DNA of 64,000 nt, from assembly GCA_965237875.1 (NCBI GenBank), contig CBDEGP010000001.1, positions 806,001-870,000 of the forward strand, given 5' to 3'. Position 1 is the first letter of the stretch; the number at the start of each line of letters is the position of its first letter. This DNA is from DAOUJI01 sp965237875. GTDB lineage: Bacteria; Chloroflexota; Dehalococcoidia; Lucifugimonadales; JAGWBF01. This document shows positions 34,373-41,509 of the stretch, in pieces. Made by a program: the position numbers and the translations under genes. Under the pieces are notes generated by a model, which worked only from the letters and a program-made list of their open reading frames with translations, was not told the DNA's origin and did not search any database.

Positions 34373-35050
34373 ATGAACAACGGTGAAGCGGCAACCTTTC
34401 AGGACAATTCGGCCCACGGCGAAGACGCCTTGGTCACTGTGGAGCTTGGGGAGACCTCAGTGCTGGACGCCGTAATGGACGGCGTATCCCAGCTGGAAGG
34501 CGCCTACGCCAGTACCTTCACCCAGCAGACCATAGAGTCCGCCAAGATCAAGGGTCTCGATGACCTGATCACGGCCCTGGAGCAGGTGAACTCCCTGCTG
34601 TTCCAGGGAGGACGGGGCAGGAACCTGCTCACCACCATATCGGCCACCCTCAAGCAGGGAGAACAGCTTCACGTGCTCAGTCTTGGCGACAGCCCCATGT
34701 TTCTGGTGAGAAGCGGGGAGGTCATGGAGCTCAACACCATCGTCAAGTCTTCCCTCATCTCCAGTCTCTCGGGAGGCGCTCTGGGGCAGAAGGAAAAACT
34801 CGATCTGCAACGGAATGAGACATCACTGGAGCCTGGGGACAGGCTTGTGCTGACCACTGACGGCCTGATTCACAACATCCTGCCTGAGGAGATAGCCCAG
34901 CTGGTGACTCAGGCGGGCGGCGCCCAAGAGGCCGTGGAAAACCTTAAGGCTCTGGTGGATGAAAAGCGGAGCAAAAACCAGGGACGGGAGGACGCTTACG
35001 GCACCTTCCGCGAGGACGACCAGACCGTCATCATCAGGTTCTTCGACTAA
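34373..35050 (+). CDS. PP2C-family protein phosphatase
   Basis: A 225-residue metal-dependent Ser/Thr phosphatase domain. In order: AHGEDALV (14-21), AVMDGVSQLEG (metal Asp 36), LLTTISATL, LSLGDSPMFLV (GDS 105-107), LVLTTDGL (Asp 163) and DDQTVIIRF (Asp 215, Asp 216). The usual DGxGG reads DGVSQ. ATG 34373 is 50 bases after the kinase-fold gene. It probably opposes that kinase. No receptor or membrane part is present. Confidence 0.75.
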   Translation: MNNGEAATFQDNSAHGEDALVTVELGETSVLDAVMDGVSQLEGAYASTFTQQTIESAKIKGLDDLITALEQVNSLLFQGGRGRNLLTTISATLKQGEQLHVLSLGDSPMFLVRSGEVMELNTIVKSSLISSLSGGALGQKEKLDLQRNETSLEPGDRLVLTTDGLIHNILPEEIAQLVTQAGGAQEAVENLKALVDEKRSKNQGREDAYGTFREDDQTVIIRFFD

Positions 35051-35132
35051 CCACGGCCCCTCCCAGCCCGTCATGCGCGGGTTGGGGCTGGCCAGGGGAC
35101 TCAACGTCGGCTTAAATGGCGGCATGGAGAGC

Positions 35133-35162
35133 TTGACATTGTAGAATGCCCGCCCCTACAAT
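35133..35162 (+). promoter_or_regulatory. Strong promoter upstream of leader ORF
   Basis: TTGACA (35133-35138) and TACAAT (35157-35162) with an 18-base spacer; start near 35170. The first transcribed bases form CCGC-TTGT-GCGG (35172-35183), a short 5' hairpin. Confidence 0.6.
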
Positions 35163-35228
35163 TTATCCAATCCGCTTGTGCGGAAATCTTAAAGAGGCTG
35201 CTCGTTGCGGGAAGCCGGGAGGTGATAT

Positions 35229-35264
35229 ATGAGTGATGATTTATCTAAGAAGGGGCGATGGTAG
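35229..35264 (+). CDS. Putative 11-residue leader peptide
   Basis: ATG at 35229 reads MSDDLSKKGRW and stops with TAG at 35262. The ribosome site GGAGGTGAT (35218-35226) is fully complementary to the 16S 3' end, stronger than at most genes in the window. The last four codons and the stop form the 5' arm of a 13-pair stem, so ribosome position on this ORF would control RNA folding. The peptide has basic residues near its end (KKGR) and a single terminal Trp. Codons TTA and TCT are unusual for this genome. Confidence 0.5.
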   Translation: MSDDLSKKGRW

Positions 35265-35357
35265 GCGCCTGTCTGGACCCGAAAGGGCCAGAGTCCCTGT
35301 AAAAGCAACTGAAAATCCTAGGTTGGTCGGGCCCAGGCGAGTGTCTGCCATCGCCCC
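35252..35357 (+). ncRNA. Structured leader RNA, candidate attenuator or aptamer
   Basis: Hand folding gives P1 of 35252-35264 with 35345-35357 (13 pairs, one G-U), P1b CGCCTG/CAGGCG (35266-35271 with 35334-35339), and a hairpin CTGG-A-CCC/GGG-CCAG closed by a GAAA tetraloop (35273-35291). The 3' half overlaps the terminator arms, so this fold and the terminator exclude each other. I do not recognise a known riboswitch class in it. Confidence 0.5.
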
Positions 35358-35417
35358 GGGGCCGGGAGGCTTCGGACGACCTAAACTCAAAAAGGGCCCC
35401 GCCAACCTTTTTCTTTT
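35321..35417 (+). terminator. Conditional intrinsic terminator before VOC gene
   Basis: GGTTGG-TC-GGGCCC (35321-35334) pairs with GGGCCC-CG-CCAACC (35394-35407): twelve Watson-Crick pairs, one G-U, one mismatch. It is followed immediately by TTTTTCTTTT (35408-35417). The 59-base loop holds a nested hairpin GGCGA/TCGCC (35336-35340 with 35351-35355). Its 5' arm and loop overlap the alternative P1/P1b fold. Confidence 0.55.
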
Positions 35418-35540
35418 CCCCAGAGGCGCGCTTCACGGCCATAAACGGGCCGCACTGAACGGCCTCTCTTTATTTGATAAGCTCAACCCATCCCGAAACT
35501 CTATTCCGGGGAGAGACTCTGCGACCGGAAAGGAGCCGAA

Positions 35541-35948
35541 ATGCCCGTTGCAGGTTTCGATCACGTAGCCCTTCCCACCGCCGACGCCGACAGGTTCATC
35601 GAATTCTACAAGAAGCTCGGCTTCGCCATTATCGATGAGGATGAATGGCGCCGGGGCGAGGCCCGCATCTTCGCCATTCAAATCGGCGGTTCCAAGATAA
35701 ACGTCCACCCCCAGGGCCTCAACGCCAACCTGCGGGGAGTCACTGCCACTCCCGGCTGCGGCGACCTCTGTTTCGTATGGGACGGCGCCGTCGATGAAGT
35801 CCTCAAGATGCTCAGCGACGCCGGCGTGGAAGTAATCCAAGGGCCGGTCCCGCGAAAAGGCGGAAGAGACGGAGGCCAAGGAGTCGGGACCAGCGTCTAC
35901 GTATGGGACCCGGACCGCAACCTCCTCGAGTTCATGGTCTACGAATAG
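35541..35948 (+). CDS. VOC-family (glyoxalase/bleomycin resistance superfamily) protein
   Basis: A 135-residue two-module vicinal oxygen chelate protein: GFDHVALPTADADRFIEFY (metal His 8), KINVHPQG and TSVYVWDPDRNLLEFMVYE (metal Glu). The superfamily includes glyoxalase I, dioxygenases and antibiotic-binding or -opening proteins; the specific activity cannot be told. AAAGGAG precedes ATG 35541. It lies about 370 bases downstream of its promoter, behind the attenuator-like leader. Confidence 0.82.
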   Translation: MPVAGFDHVALPTADADRFIEFYKKLGFAIIDEDEWRRGEARIFAIQIGGSKINVHPQGLNANLRGVTATPGCGDLCFVWDGAVDEVLKMLSDAGVEVIQGPVPRKGGRDGGQGVGTSVYVWDPDRNLLEFMVYE

Positions 35949-36096
35949 GCCGCTGGCTGGGGATTACGCATCTCAACCCTATCCTTCGAAATCGAAACTC
36001 TCGTCACAAGCTGCGCCCACTAACCCCAACAGCCCCCAAACTTGTAACCTTGTTGCTGCAGGGGTACAATGGGGCATCTTCCACCGAGGCGGCGGC

Positions 36097-36525
36097 GTGT
36101 TCGACAAGCCCCAGCTAGGTATATCAGAGGTCCGAGCGGCCATGAAGACTATGCTCGACCATTGCTCAAAGCAGCCGGACCGCCCCGTCGTGCTGGCCAT
36201 CGTGGACGACATGGGAGACCTGCTGGCCTACGCCCGAACGGACAACTGCATGCAGCGCCCCATGAAGGCGGCCATAGAAAAGGCCTACACGGCCGCTGCC
36301 TTTGGCCAGACGTCAAGGGAGTTCGGCGATCGGATCATGCGAGAGGGGCGGACCGTCGGTTCCTTCAGGGACCCCAGTCTGACCGCCGGCCAGGGAGGAG
36401 CGCCCATCAGGACGCCAGGAGACGGGCCGCTGCTGGGCGGCGTCGGCGTCAGCGGCCTGCGTCCGCAGGAAGACGAGGACCTGGCCCTGCTGGGAATAGC
36501 CGCGATGGGCTTGGACAAGGCCTAG
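36097..36525 (+). CDS. GlcG/HbpS-family protein, copy 1
   Basis: A 142-residue protein of the GlcG/HbpS (heme-binding/degradation-like) family: VVLAIVDDMGDLLAYARTDN, AIEKAYTAAAFG and GVGVSGLRPQEDEDLALLGIAA. The family has a Roadblock-like fold, binds heme or small organic ligands in some members, and often accompanies catabolic genes. The start is GTG at 36097; TACAAT (36064-36069) just upstream may be the -10. Confidence 0.75.
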   Translation: MFDKPQLGISEVRAAMKTMLDHCSKQPDRPVVLAIVDDMGDLLAYARTDNCMQRPMKAAIEKAYTAAAFGQTSREFGDRIMREGRTVGSFRDPSLTAGQGGAPIRTPGDGPLLGGVGVSGLRPQEDEDLALLGIAAMGLDKA

Positions 36526-36528
36526 CGG

Positions 36529-36969
36529 ATGTACGACAAGCCCCGTCTAAGCTGCGCGCAGGTCCAGTCCGCCATGGACGCCATGCTGGACAAGGCAATG
36601 GAGGAACCCCACAAGCCGCTTGCCATAGCCGTCGTGGACGACATGGCCAGGCTATTGGCGTTCGCCAGGTTGGACAACTGCCGGTCCATTCCCCGAAAGA
36701 TGGCCATCAAGAAGGCGTACACCGCCGCTTCCTACGGGCGAGACTCGGCGGCCTGGGCTCAGGGGATCGTCGACGGCGGAGGACCCGGCACCGGAATGCC
36801 CGGAAACGTCATGGACTACGGCGATCCTGACCTGGTTGCAGTGCAGGGAGGGGTGGTCGTCCGGCGTCCGAGCGACAACGCCGTTCTGGGCGCCATTGGC
36901 GTAAGCGGACTGACCGCACAAGAAGATGAGGACCTCGCCCGCCTCGGAGTTGAGGCCCTGGGACTCTAA
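36529..36969 (+). CDS. GlcG/HbpS-family protein, copy 2
   Basis: 146 residues, 3 bases after copy 1 and clearly its paralogue: LAIAVVDDMARLLAFARLDN, AIKKAYTAASYG and GAIGVSGLTAQEDEDLARLG. The pair may form a heterodimer. A middle region (WAQGIVDGGGPGTGMPGN) differs from copy 1. Followed by a flavin-dependent oxidoreductase, which could use the same substrate. Confidence 0.75.
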   Translation: MYDKPRLSCAQVQSAMDAMLDKAMEEPHKPLAIAVVDDMARLLAFARLDNCRSIPRKMAIKKAYTAASYGRDSAAWAQGIVDGGGPGTGMPGNVMDYGDPDLVAVQGGVVVRRPSDNAVLGAIGVSGLTAQEDEDLARLGVEALGL

Positions 36970-36998
36970 GTTGTTCCCCCAAAAACAGGGAGGCTGCT

Positions 36999-38213
36999 GT
37001 GAAAATCAACTTCTTCCATCTGATGCCGTACAAAGCTCTGCCCGAGGACTTCAGGGACAGACATCGGAGCGCCTGGGTGGACCTGCCCAACAGCGAGTTC
37101 GAACCGGAGCTGGGGCAGCAGTATTACCATGAATACCTGGACGAATTGGAGTTCGCTGACAAGCTGGGGTTTGACGGCATCTGCGTCAACGAGCACCACT
37201 CCAACGCTTACGGGATGATGCCCTCACCCAATCTGATGGCCTCCATCCTGGCCCGGAACACGCGCCGCTCGGCGATTATCGTGCTGGGCAACAGCCTAGG
37301 ACTGTACCAGCCGGCCCATCGAGTGGCGGAAGAGATGGCCATGGTCGACGTGTTAAGCAACGGCCGGCTGGTGGCCGGATTCCCCGTCGGCACTTCCATG
37401 GACACCAACTTCTCCTACGGCCAAAACCCCGTGACCATCCGGGAGAAGCACACTGAAGCCCACGACCTGATAATGAAAGCCTGGACGGAGAGGGAGCCTT
37501 TCGCTTTCAACGGGAAGTACAACAAGGTCCGGTACGTAAACGTCTGGCCCAGGCCCATGCAGGAGCCCCATCCGCCCGTGTGGGTGCCGGGCAGCGGGAG
37601 CCTGGAGACGTGGGACTGGGTGCTGTCCCGCGACTACGTCTACTGCTACCTGATCTACCAGGGCTGGCTGCGGGGCAGGCGTACGGCCAAGGGCTTCAGG
37701 GACCGGGCGGAAGAGCTGGGAGTGGACGACAACCCCTACCGCATGGGTTTCCTCCAGATGGTGGGAGTTTCGGAGACCGACGAGCGGGCCGAGGCCGAAT
37801 ATTTCGAGCACGTCAAATACTTCTATGAGAAGATGATCCACATCTACCCGCAGTTCAACGCCCCGGGATACCGGTCAATAGAGACTCTGAGGGCGTCCGC
37901 GGCGAGGGACCTGCGGGATGAGCAGGCCCAGCTCAAGAAAGTGGAAACCTGGCAGGACTACAAAGACGCAGGTTACGTAATCGCCGGGAGCCCGGCGACT
38001 GTCAGGGACCAGCTGAGAGAGAGCATAAAAGAGCTCCGGATAGGCCATCTCATGGTGCTGCTCCAGGTTGGCAGCATGCCCAGGCACCAGGCCATGAAGA
38101 ACATGGAGATGTTCGCCAAAGAGGTCATGCCCGGACTCAAGGACATCTGGGAAGAATACGACGACCCCTGGTGGCCCCAGTCGGTGCCCGACAGGCTCCA
38201 ACCCGTAGTCTAA
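36999..38213 (+). CDS. LLM-class flavin-dependent monooxygenase
   Basis: A 404-residue luciferase-like enzyme of the longer, FMN-type branch: ELEFADKLGFDGICVNEHHS, LGNSLGLYQPAHRVAEEMAM, GRLVAGFPVGTS and IREKHTEAHDLIMKAWTE, with PPVWVPGSGS and the C-terminal IAGSPATVRDQL. The NEHH motif and length suggest an alkanal/limonene-type monooxygenase needing reduced flavin from a separate reductase. The GTG start at 36999 has AGGGAGG upstream. Confidence 0.87.
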   Translation: MKINFFHLMPYKALPEDFRDRHRSAWVDLPNSEFEPELGQQYYHEYLDELEFADKLGFDGICVNEHHSNAYGMMPSPNLMASILARNTRRSAIIVLGNSLGLYQPAHRVAEEMAMVDVLSNGRLVAGFPVGTSMDTNFSYGQNPVTIREKHTEAHDLIMKAWTEREPFAFNGKYNKVRYVNVWPRPMQEPHPPVWVPGSGSLETWDWVLSRDYVYCYLIYQGWLRGRRTAKGFRDRAEELGVDDNPYRMGFLQMVGVSETDERAEAEYFEHVKYFYEKMIHIYPQFNAPGYRSIETLRASAARDLRDEQAQLKKVETWQDYKDAGYVIAGSPATVRDQLRESIKELRIGHLMVLLQVGSMPRHQAMKNMEMFAKEVMPGLKDIWEEYDDPWWPQSVPDRLQPVV

Positions 38214-38249
38214 CGGCAAACTCACCCCCAACATACCGGAGGCATGTAG

Positions 38250-39041
38250 ATGGCGCACCACCAAGAGCGCATGGTGTCGGTACGCAACGGAAAGATAGAG
38301 GTCTCAGTCCTAGAGGGCGGGACCGGGGAACCGCTGGTGTTTCTACACGGGGTGGAGGGCCTCAGCCGCTGGGACTCCAACCTGGAGCAGCTGTCCAAAG
38401 ACCGCCGCGTCTACGCCCCCCGACAGCCGGGCGTGGGAAACTCCACCGGGCTGCAGGAATTGGAGGATGTCTGGGACCTCGTGCTCTTCTATGAGGAGTT
38501 CCTGGACGCCCTCGGAGTGGACAAGGTGGACCTGGTGGGCCACTCCTACGGCGGCATGGTCGCCGCTGAGCTGGCGGCCCACATACCTGCCCGGATCAGA
38601 AAACTGGCGCTGATCTCCCCCTTCGGCGTCTGGCTGGATGAGAAGCCCATGGCTGACTTCTTCATATTCACTCCCGACGAAAGGGCCCAGAACTACTGGT
38701 TCGACTCGAACTCTGAAGCCGCTAAGGAAGCGACGGCCACACCCGAGGACCCGGAAGAGCGGATCGAGTTCGATCTGGACCGCACCAAGACCCTTATCTC
38801 CATCGCCAAGTTCAGCTGGCCCATACCTGAGCGGGGACTCAAGAGAAGGGCACACCGCATCAAGTCGCCCACGCTTATAGTTTGGGGGTCGGGAGACGGA
38901 GTGGCTCCTCCTGTATACGGCGAGGAGTTCCAGAAGATGATACCGGGGTCAAGGCTTCAGGTCATGGAAGGTTGCGGCCACTACCCCCACCTGGAATGCG
39001 GAGAGGACTTCTACGCCGCCGTGTCCCAGTTCCTCAAGTGA
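38250..39041 (+). CDS. Alpha/beta hydrolase
   Basis: A 263-residue hydrolase: FLHGVEGLSRWD with the oxyanion region, nucleophile in GHSYGGMVAAELA (Ser about 94), IVWGSGDGVAP (acid Asp) and EGCGHYPHLE (His). Similar to meta-cleavage or ester hydrolases. It follows the monooxygenase by 36 bases with CGGAGG upstream, consistent with hydrolysis of the oxidised product (inference). Confidence 0.85.
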   Translation: MAHHQERMVSVRNGKIEVSVLEGGTGEPLVFLHGVEGLSRWDSNLEQLSKDRRVYAPRQPGVGNSTGLQELEDVWDLVLFYEEFLDALGVDKVDLVGHSYGGMVAAELAAHIPARIRKLALISPFGVWLDEKPMADFFIFTPDERAQNYWFDSNSEAAKEATATPEDPEERIEFDLDRTKTLISIAKFSWPIPERGLKRRAHRIKSPTLIVWGSGDGVAPPVYGEEFQKMIPGSRLQVMEGCGHYPHLECGEDFYAAVSQFLK

Positions 39042-39097
39042 CCCTGCGTCAGCCGTCTCCAACACCCTGAGACGGCGTCCAGACAAGCGGGCGGTCC

Positions 39098-39445
39098 TCA
39101 CGACAACCGAACGTCTTTGTCCAGAAGCAGGCAGGCCTCTCCCCACTGGCGCGGGTCATCCAGGTCCCAGTCTCCATCCACAGCGGCGGGCCTCAGCCGA
39201 ATCCCGTCATCTCCGCCATAGACCAGCATAGCCACGCCCTCTCCTGAGTCCTCAACCAGCGCCCCATAGGCGGGACAGGGCCCCGAGTCTCCCGACCAGC
39301 CCGTGACATGGCATTCCTGCTCGACGCCCAGGGGGTCAGAGGCCACGACCTTTGTCACCCGCCTGGGATCCTCCATAGCGTCGAACATGCGGACCAAAGG
39401 CATGGGCGAGTTGGGGAAACCCTGGACGTCCACCTCGATGAACAT
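39098..39445 (-). CDS. Conserved-looking hypothetical protein coupled to lipB
   Basis: A 115-residue acidic protein I do not recognise (MFIEVDVQGFPNSP, RRVTKVVASDPLG, DPRQWGEACLLLD). Its ATG shares one base with the lipB stop (TAATG, 39443-39447), which argues for real translation. No signal or membrane segment. It is the last gene of the 2-oxoacid dehydrogenase run. Confidence 0.55.
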   Translation of the reverse strand: MFIEVDVQGFPNSPMPLVRMFDAMEDPRRVTKVVASDPLGVEQECHVTGWSGDSGPCPAYGALVEDSGEGVAMLVYGGDDGIRLRPAAVDGDWDLDDPRQWGEACLLLDKDVRLS

Positions 39446-40161
39446 TAGCTCCCGCTCCGTACGGCCGGCCGCGGCGAGCCGGTCAACAGCTCCTCCGCCG
39501 TCTCGTCGGACGCAATCATGCGAAATCCAAGCTCGGCGCCCAGACGGTACGACAGGCTGTATGCGACCGCCTCTATGTCGGGAACATCTCCCAGGATAGC
39601 CTCCATCGAGGTCACGCCAAGGTCTGGAATGCCGCAGGGCACGATATGGTCATAGTAGGAAAGGTCTGCGCTTACGTTTACGGAAAGGCCGTGCCAGCAG
39701 ACTCCTCTGCTTATTTTCACGCCGATTGCGCCTATCTTCCGCCCCTCGGCCCAGACGCCCGTGACCCCCTCCAACGTTTGGGCTTGCACTCCGAAGTCTC
39801 CCAACGTCGATATTATGGACCTCTCAAGCGCCCGGACGTACTTCACCGGGCCGCCCCATCCCCGCAGGTCCAGCACGGGATAGGCCACAAGCTGGCCGGG
39901 ACCATGATAGGCAACTTGGCCGCCCCGGTCCACTTCGTGGACGGGCGCACCCAAGCGTTGTAACGCAGACTCATCCAACAAGATTTCGTCCCGGCTTCCC
40001 CGTCTGCCTATGGTATAGACGTGGGGATGCTGTAGAAGCAACAGGACGCTGCATCGCGTCCCGTCGACGACTTGCCGCGCCAGGGACGCCTGGAGGTCCC
40101 AGGCGTCCAGGTAGTCCATAAGCCCAAGGTTGACTACAGAGCAATCGGGAGAAGGCGGCAC
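39445..40161 (-). CDS. lipB: Octanoyltransferase
   Basis: Moves octanoate from acyl carrier protein to lipoyl domains, the first step of lipoate assembly. The 238-residue protein has RGGQVAYHGPGQLVAYPV, the catalytic Lys 142 in GRKIGAIGVKI and the catalytic Cys 176 in IVPCGIPDLGVTSM. The start is GTG. It follows the E2 gene by 7 bases, so it is expressed with the protein it modifies. lipA is not in the window. Confidence 0.94.
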   Translation of the reverse strand: MPPSPDCSVVNLGLMDYLDAWDLQASLARQVVDGTRCSVLLLLQHPHVYTIGRRGSRDEILLDESALQRLGAPVHEVDRGGQVAYHGPGQLVAYPVLDLRGWGGPVKYVRALERSIISTLGDFGVQAQTLEGVTGVWAEGRKIGAIGVKISRGVCWHGLSVNVSADLSYYDHIVPCGIPDLGVTSMEAILGDVPDIEAVAYSLSYRLGAELGFRMIASDETAEELLTGSPRPAVRSGS

Positions 40162-40168
40162 GCGTCTC

Positions 40169-41491
40169 CTAGGTCAGGGGAGTGTCCGGCCCTATGGCTT
40201 CAAGACGCCTCTTCACGGCTTGGAGGAACGAGCCGGACTCAGCCCCGTCGATGATTCGATGGTCGAAGGAGAGGCAGACGTTCATCAAGGACCTGATCGC
40301 TATTCCATCTCCCACCACAACCGGCCGCTTCTGGACCGCCTCGGTGGTCATGATAGCCGCCTGGGGATGATTGATGATGGGTTGGGACGCGATGGAGCCC
40401 AAGGCGCCCGTGTTGTTCAGCGTAAAGGTCCCCCCCTGAACGTCGGCGAGGGCGAGCCTGCCTTCCCTGGCCCTGGCCGTCAGGTCTCGCGACGCGCGGG
40501 CAAGGGCCGTTATGCTCATGCCGTCGGCGTCGTGAATGACGGGCACAATCAGCCCTTCAGGCGCCGCAACCGCGATGCCCACGTTCAAACGCTTCTTCAG
40601 GACTATCTTGTCGTCGGCCCACGTCGAGTTCAGCTTGGGGTTCTCCTTCAAGGCCCCCACCAGGGCATGGATGAAAAAGGGCAGATACGTAAGCGCCATT
40701 CCTTCTTGCGCCTCGAACTTCTCCCGGACGGACTGCCTGTAGCGGACCAGGCCCGTTACGTCCGCCTCCACCATCGTCCAGGCGTGAGGGGTCTCGGAAG
40801 CGCTCCTCACCATGTGCTGCGCTATGAGGCGCCGAACGGGAGTAAGGGGGAGCTCCGCGTCATCCTGTGAAACCGCACGGGCAACAAGGTCCGAAACCCT
40901 CGTGGAAGTCTCGACTATAGGCGGCGGCGCCTCGAAAGACTCGTCCGATTCGATGAACCGCTCTACGTCCTCCCGGGTGACTCGCCCTCCCATTCCCGTT
41001 CCAGGGACACGGGTCAGGTCGATGCTGTGCTCTTGGGCCAGACGCCTGACGGCAGGGGAATAGCGCCGCCGTCCACCCTCGGACTCGTCAGGCTGGTCAA
41101 CCTGGGAACCGGCGGCGCTGTCGACGATCCCGCCGCCGGTGGGGCCCACTTGCTTGATGTCCTTGACCAAGCGCCCGGTGGTGGACGCTGCTTGGCGGGG
41201 CTGATCGGGCGCCGCAGCCTCAACCAGAGTCGGAGGGACGGGTTCGGGCGTCTCGTTGGTGTCTATCTCCAGGATGGGCGCCCCCATGGGCACGGTTTCG
41301 CCCTCCTCCACCAACAGCCTGGCGATAACGCCTGACACGGGGGAGGGGACCTCCATAGTCACCTTGTCCGTGACTACTTCAACCAGGGCGTCATACTTCC
41401 TAACCGTCTCGCCCGGCTGCTTGAGCCATTTGCCGATGATGCCTTCGACCACAGACTCGCCGACTTGCGGCAGATCAATAATCAGGGGCAT
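40169..41491 (-). CDS. bkdB: 2-oxoacid dehydrogenase E2, dihydrolipoyl acyltransferase
   Basis: Core of a 2-oxoacid dehydrogenase complex (440 residues). Domains: lipoyl (1-75, lipoyl Lys 43 in VVTDKVTMEVPS), linker, E1/E3-binding (about 137-170, SPAVRRLAQEHSIDLTRVPG), Gly/Pro-poor linker, and catalytic (about 215-440) with SFDHRIIDGAESGSF. With the E1 genes upstream it most resembles branched-chain 2-oxoacid dehydrogenase; pyruvate use cannot be excluded. No E3 gene is nearby. Confidence 0.92.
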   Translation of the reverse strand: MPLIIDLPQVGESVVEGIIGKWLKQPGETVRKYDALVEVVTDKVTMEVPSPVSGVIARLLVEEGETVPMGAPILEIDTNETPEPVPPTLVEAAAPDQPRQAASTTGRLVKDIKQVGPTGGGIVDSAAGSQVDQPDESEGGRRRYSPAVRRLAQEHSIDLTRVPGTGMGGRVTREDVERFIESDESFEAPPPIVETSTRVSDLVARAVSQDDAELPLTPVRRLIAQHMVRSASETPHAWTMVEADVTGLVRYRQSVREKFEAQEGMALTYLPFFIHALVGALKENPKLNSTWADDKIVLKKRLNVGIAVAAPEGLIVPVIHDADGMSITALARASRDLTARAREGRLALADVQGGTFTLNNTGALGSIASQPIINHPQAAIMTTEAVQKRPVVVGDGIAIRSLMNVCLSFDHRIIDGAESGSFLQAVKRRLEAIGPDTPLT

Positions 41492-41509
41492 GGCTCTTCA
41501 CACACGTCT

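Larger units (their letters stand above)
35051..35540. other. Long leader region: promoter, leader ORF, two-state RNA
   Basis: 490 bases with no large gene. It carries a consensus promoter, a 12-codon ORF with a near-perfect ribosome site, mutually exclusive hairpins ending in a T-run, and a second weak hairpin GGCCG-cactgaa-CGGCC (35448-35464) followed by TCTCTTTATTTG. The downstream VOC gene would be transcribed through all of it. Confidence 0.6.

Noticed and set aside
35252..35320. Resemblance to a fluoride (crcB) riboswitch: GGCG-ATGGTAGG-CGCC stem-loop
   Set aside because: The first stem-loop is similar, but the A-rich joint, the conserved CTGATG-type segment and the matching pseudoknot are missing, and the downstream gene has no link to fluoride.
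35233..35568. 111-codon open frame across the leader RNA
   Set aside because: It overlaps both hairpins and the start of the VOC gene, has no ribosome site of its own and reads as low-complexity Arg/Pro-rich sequence.
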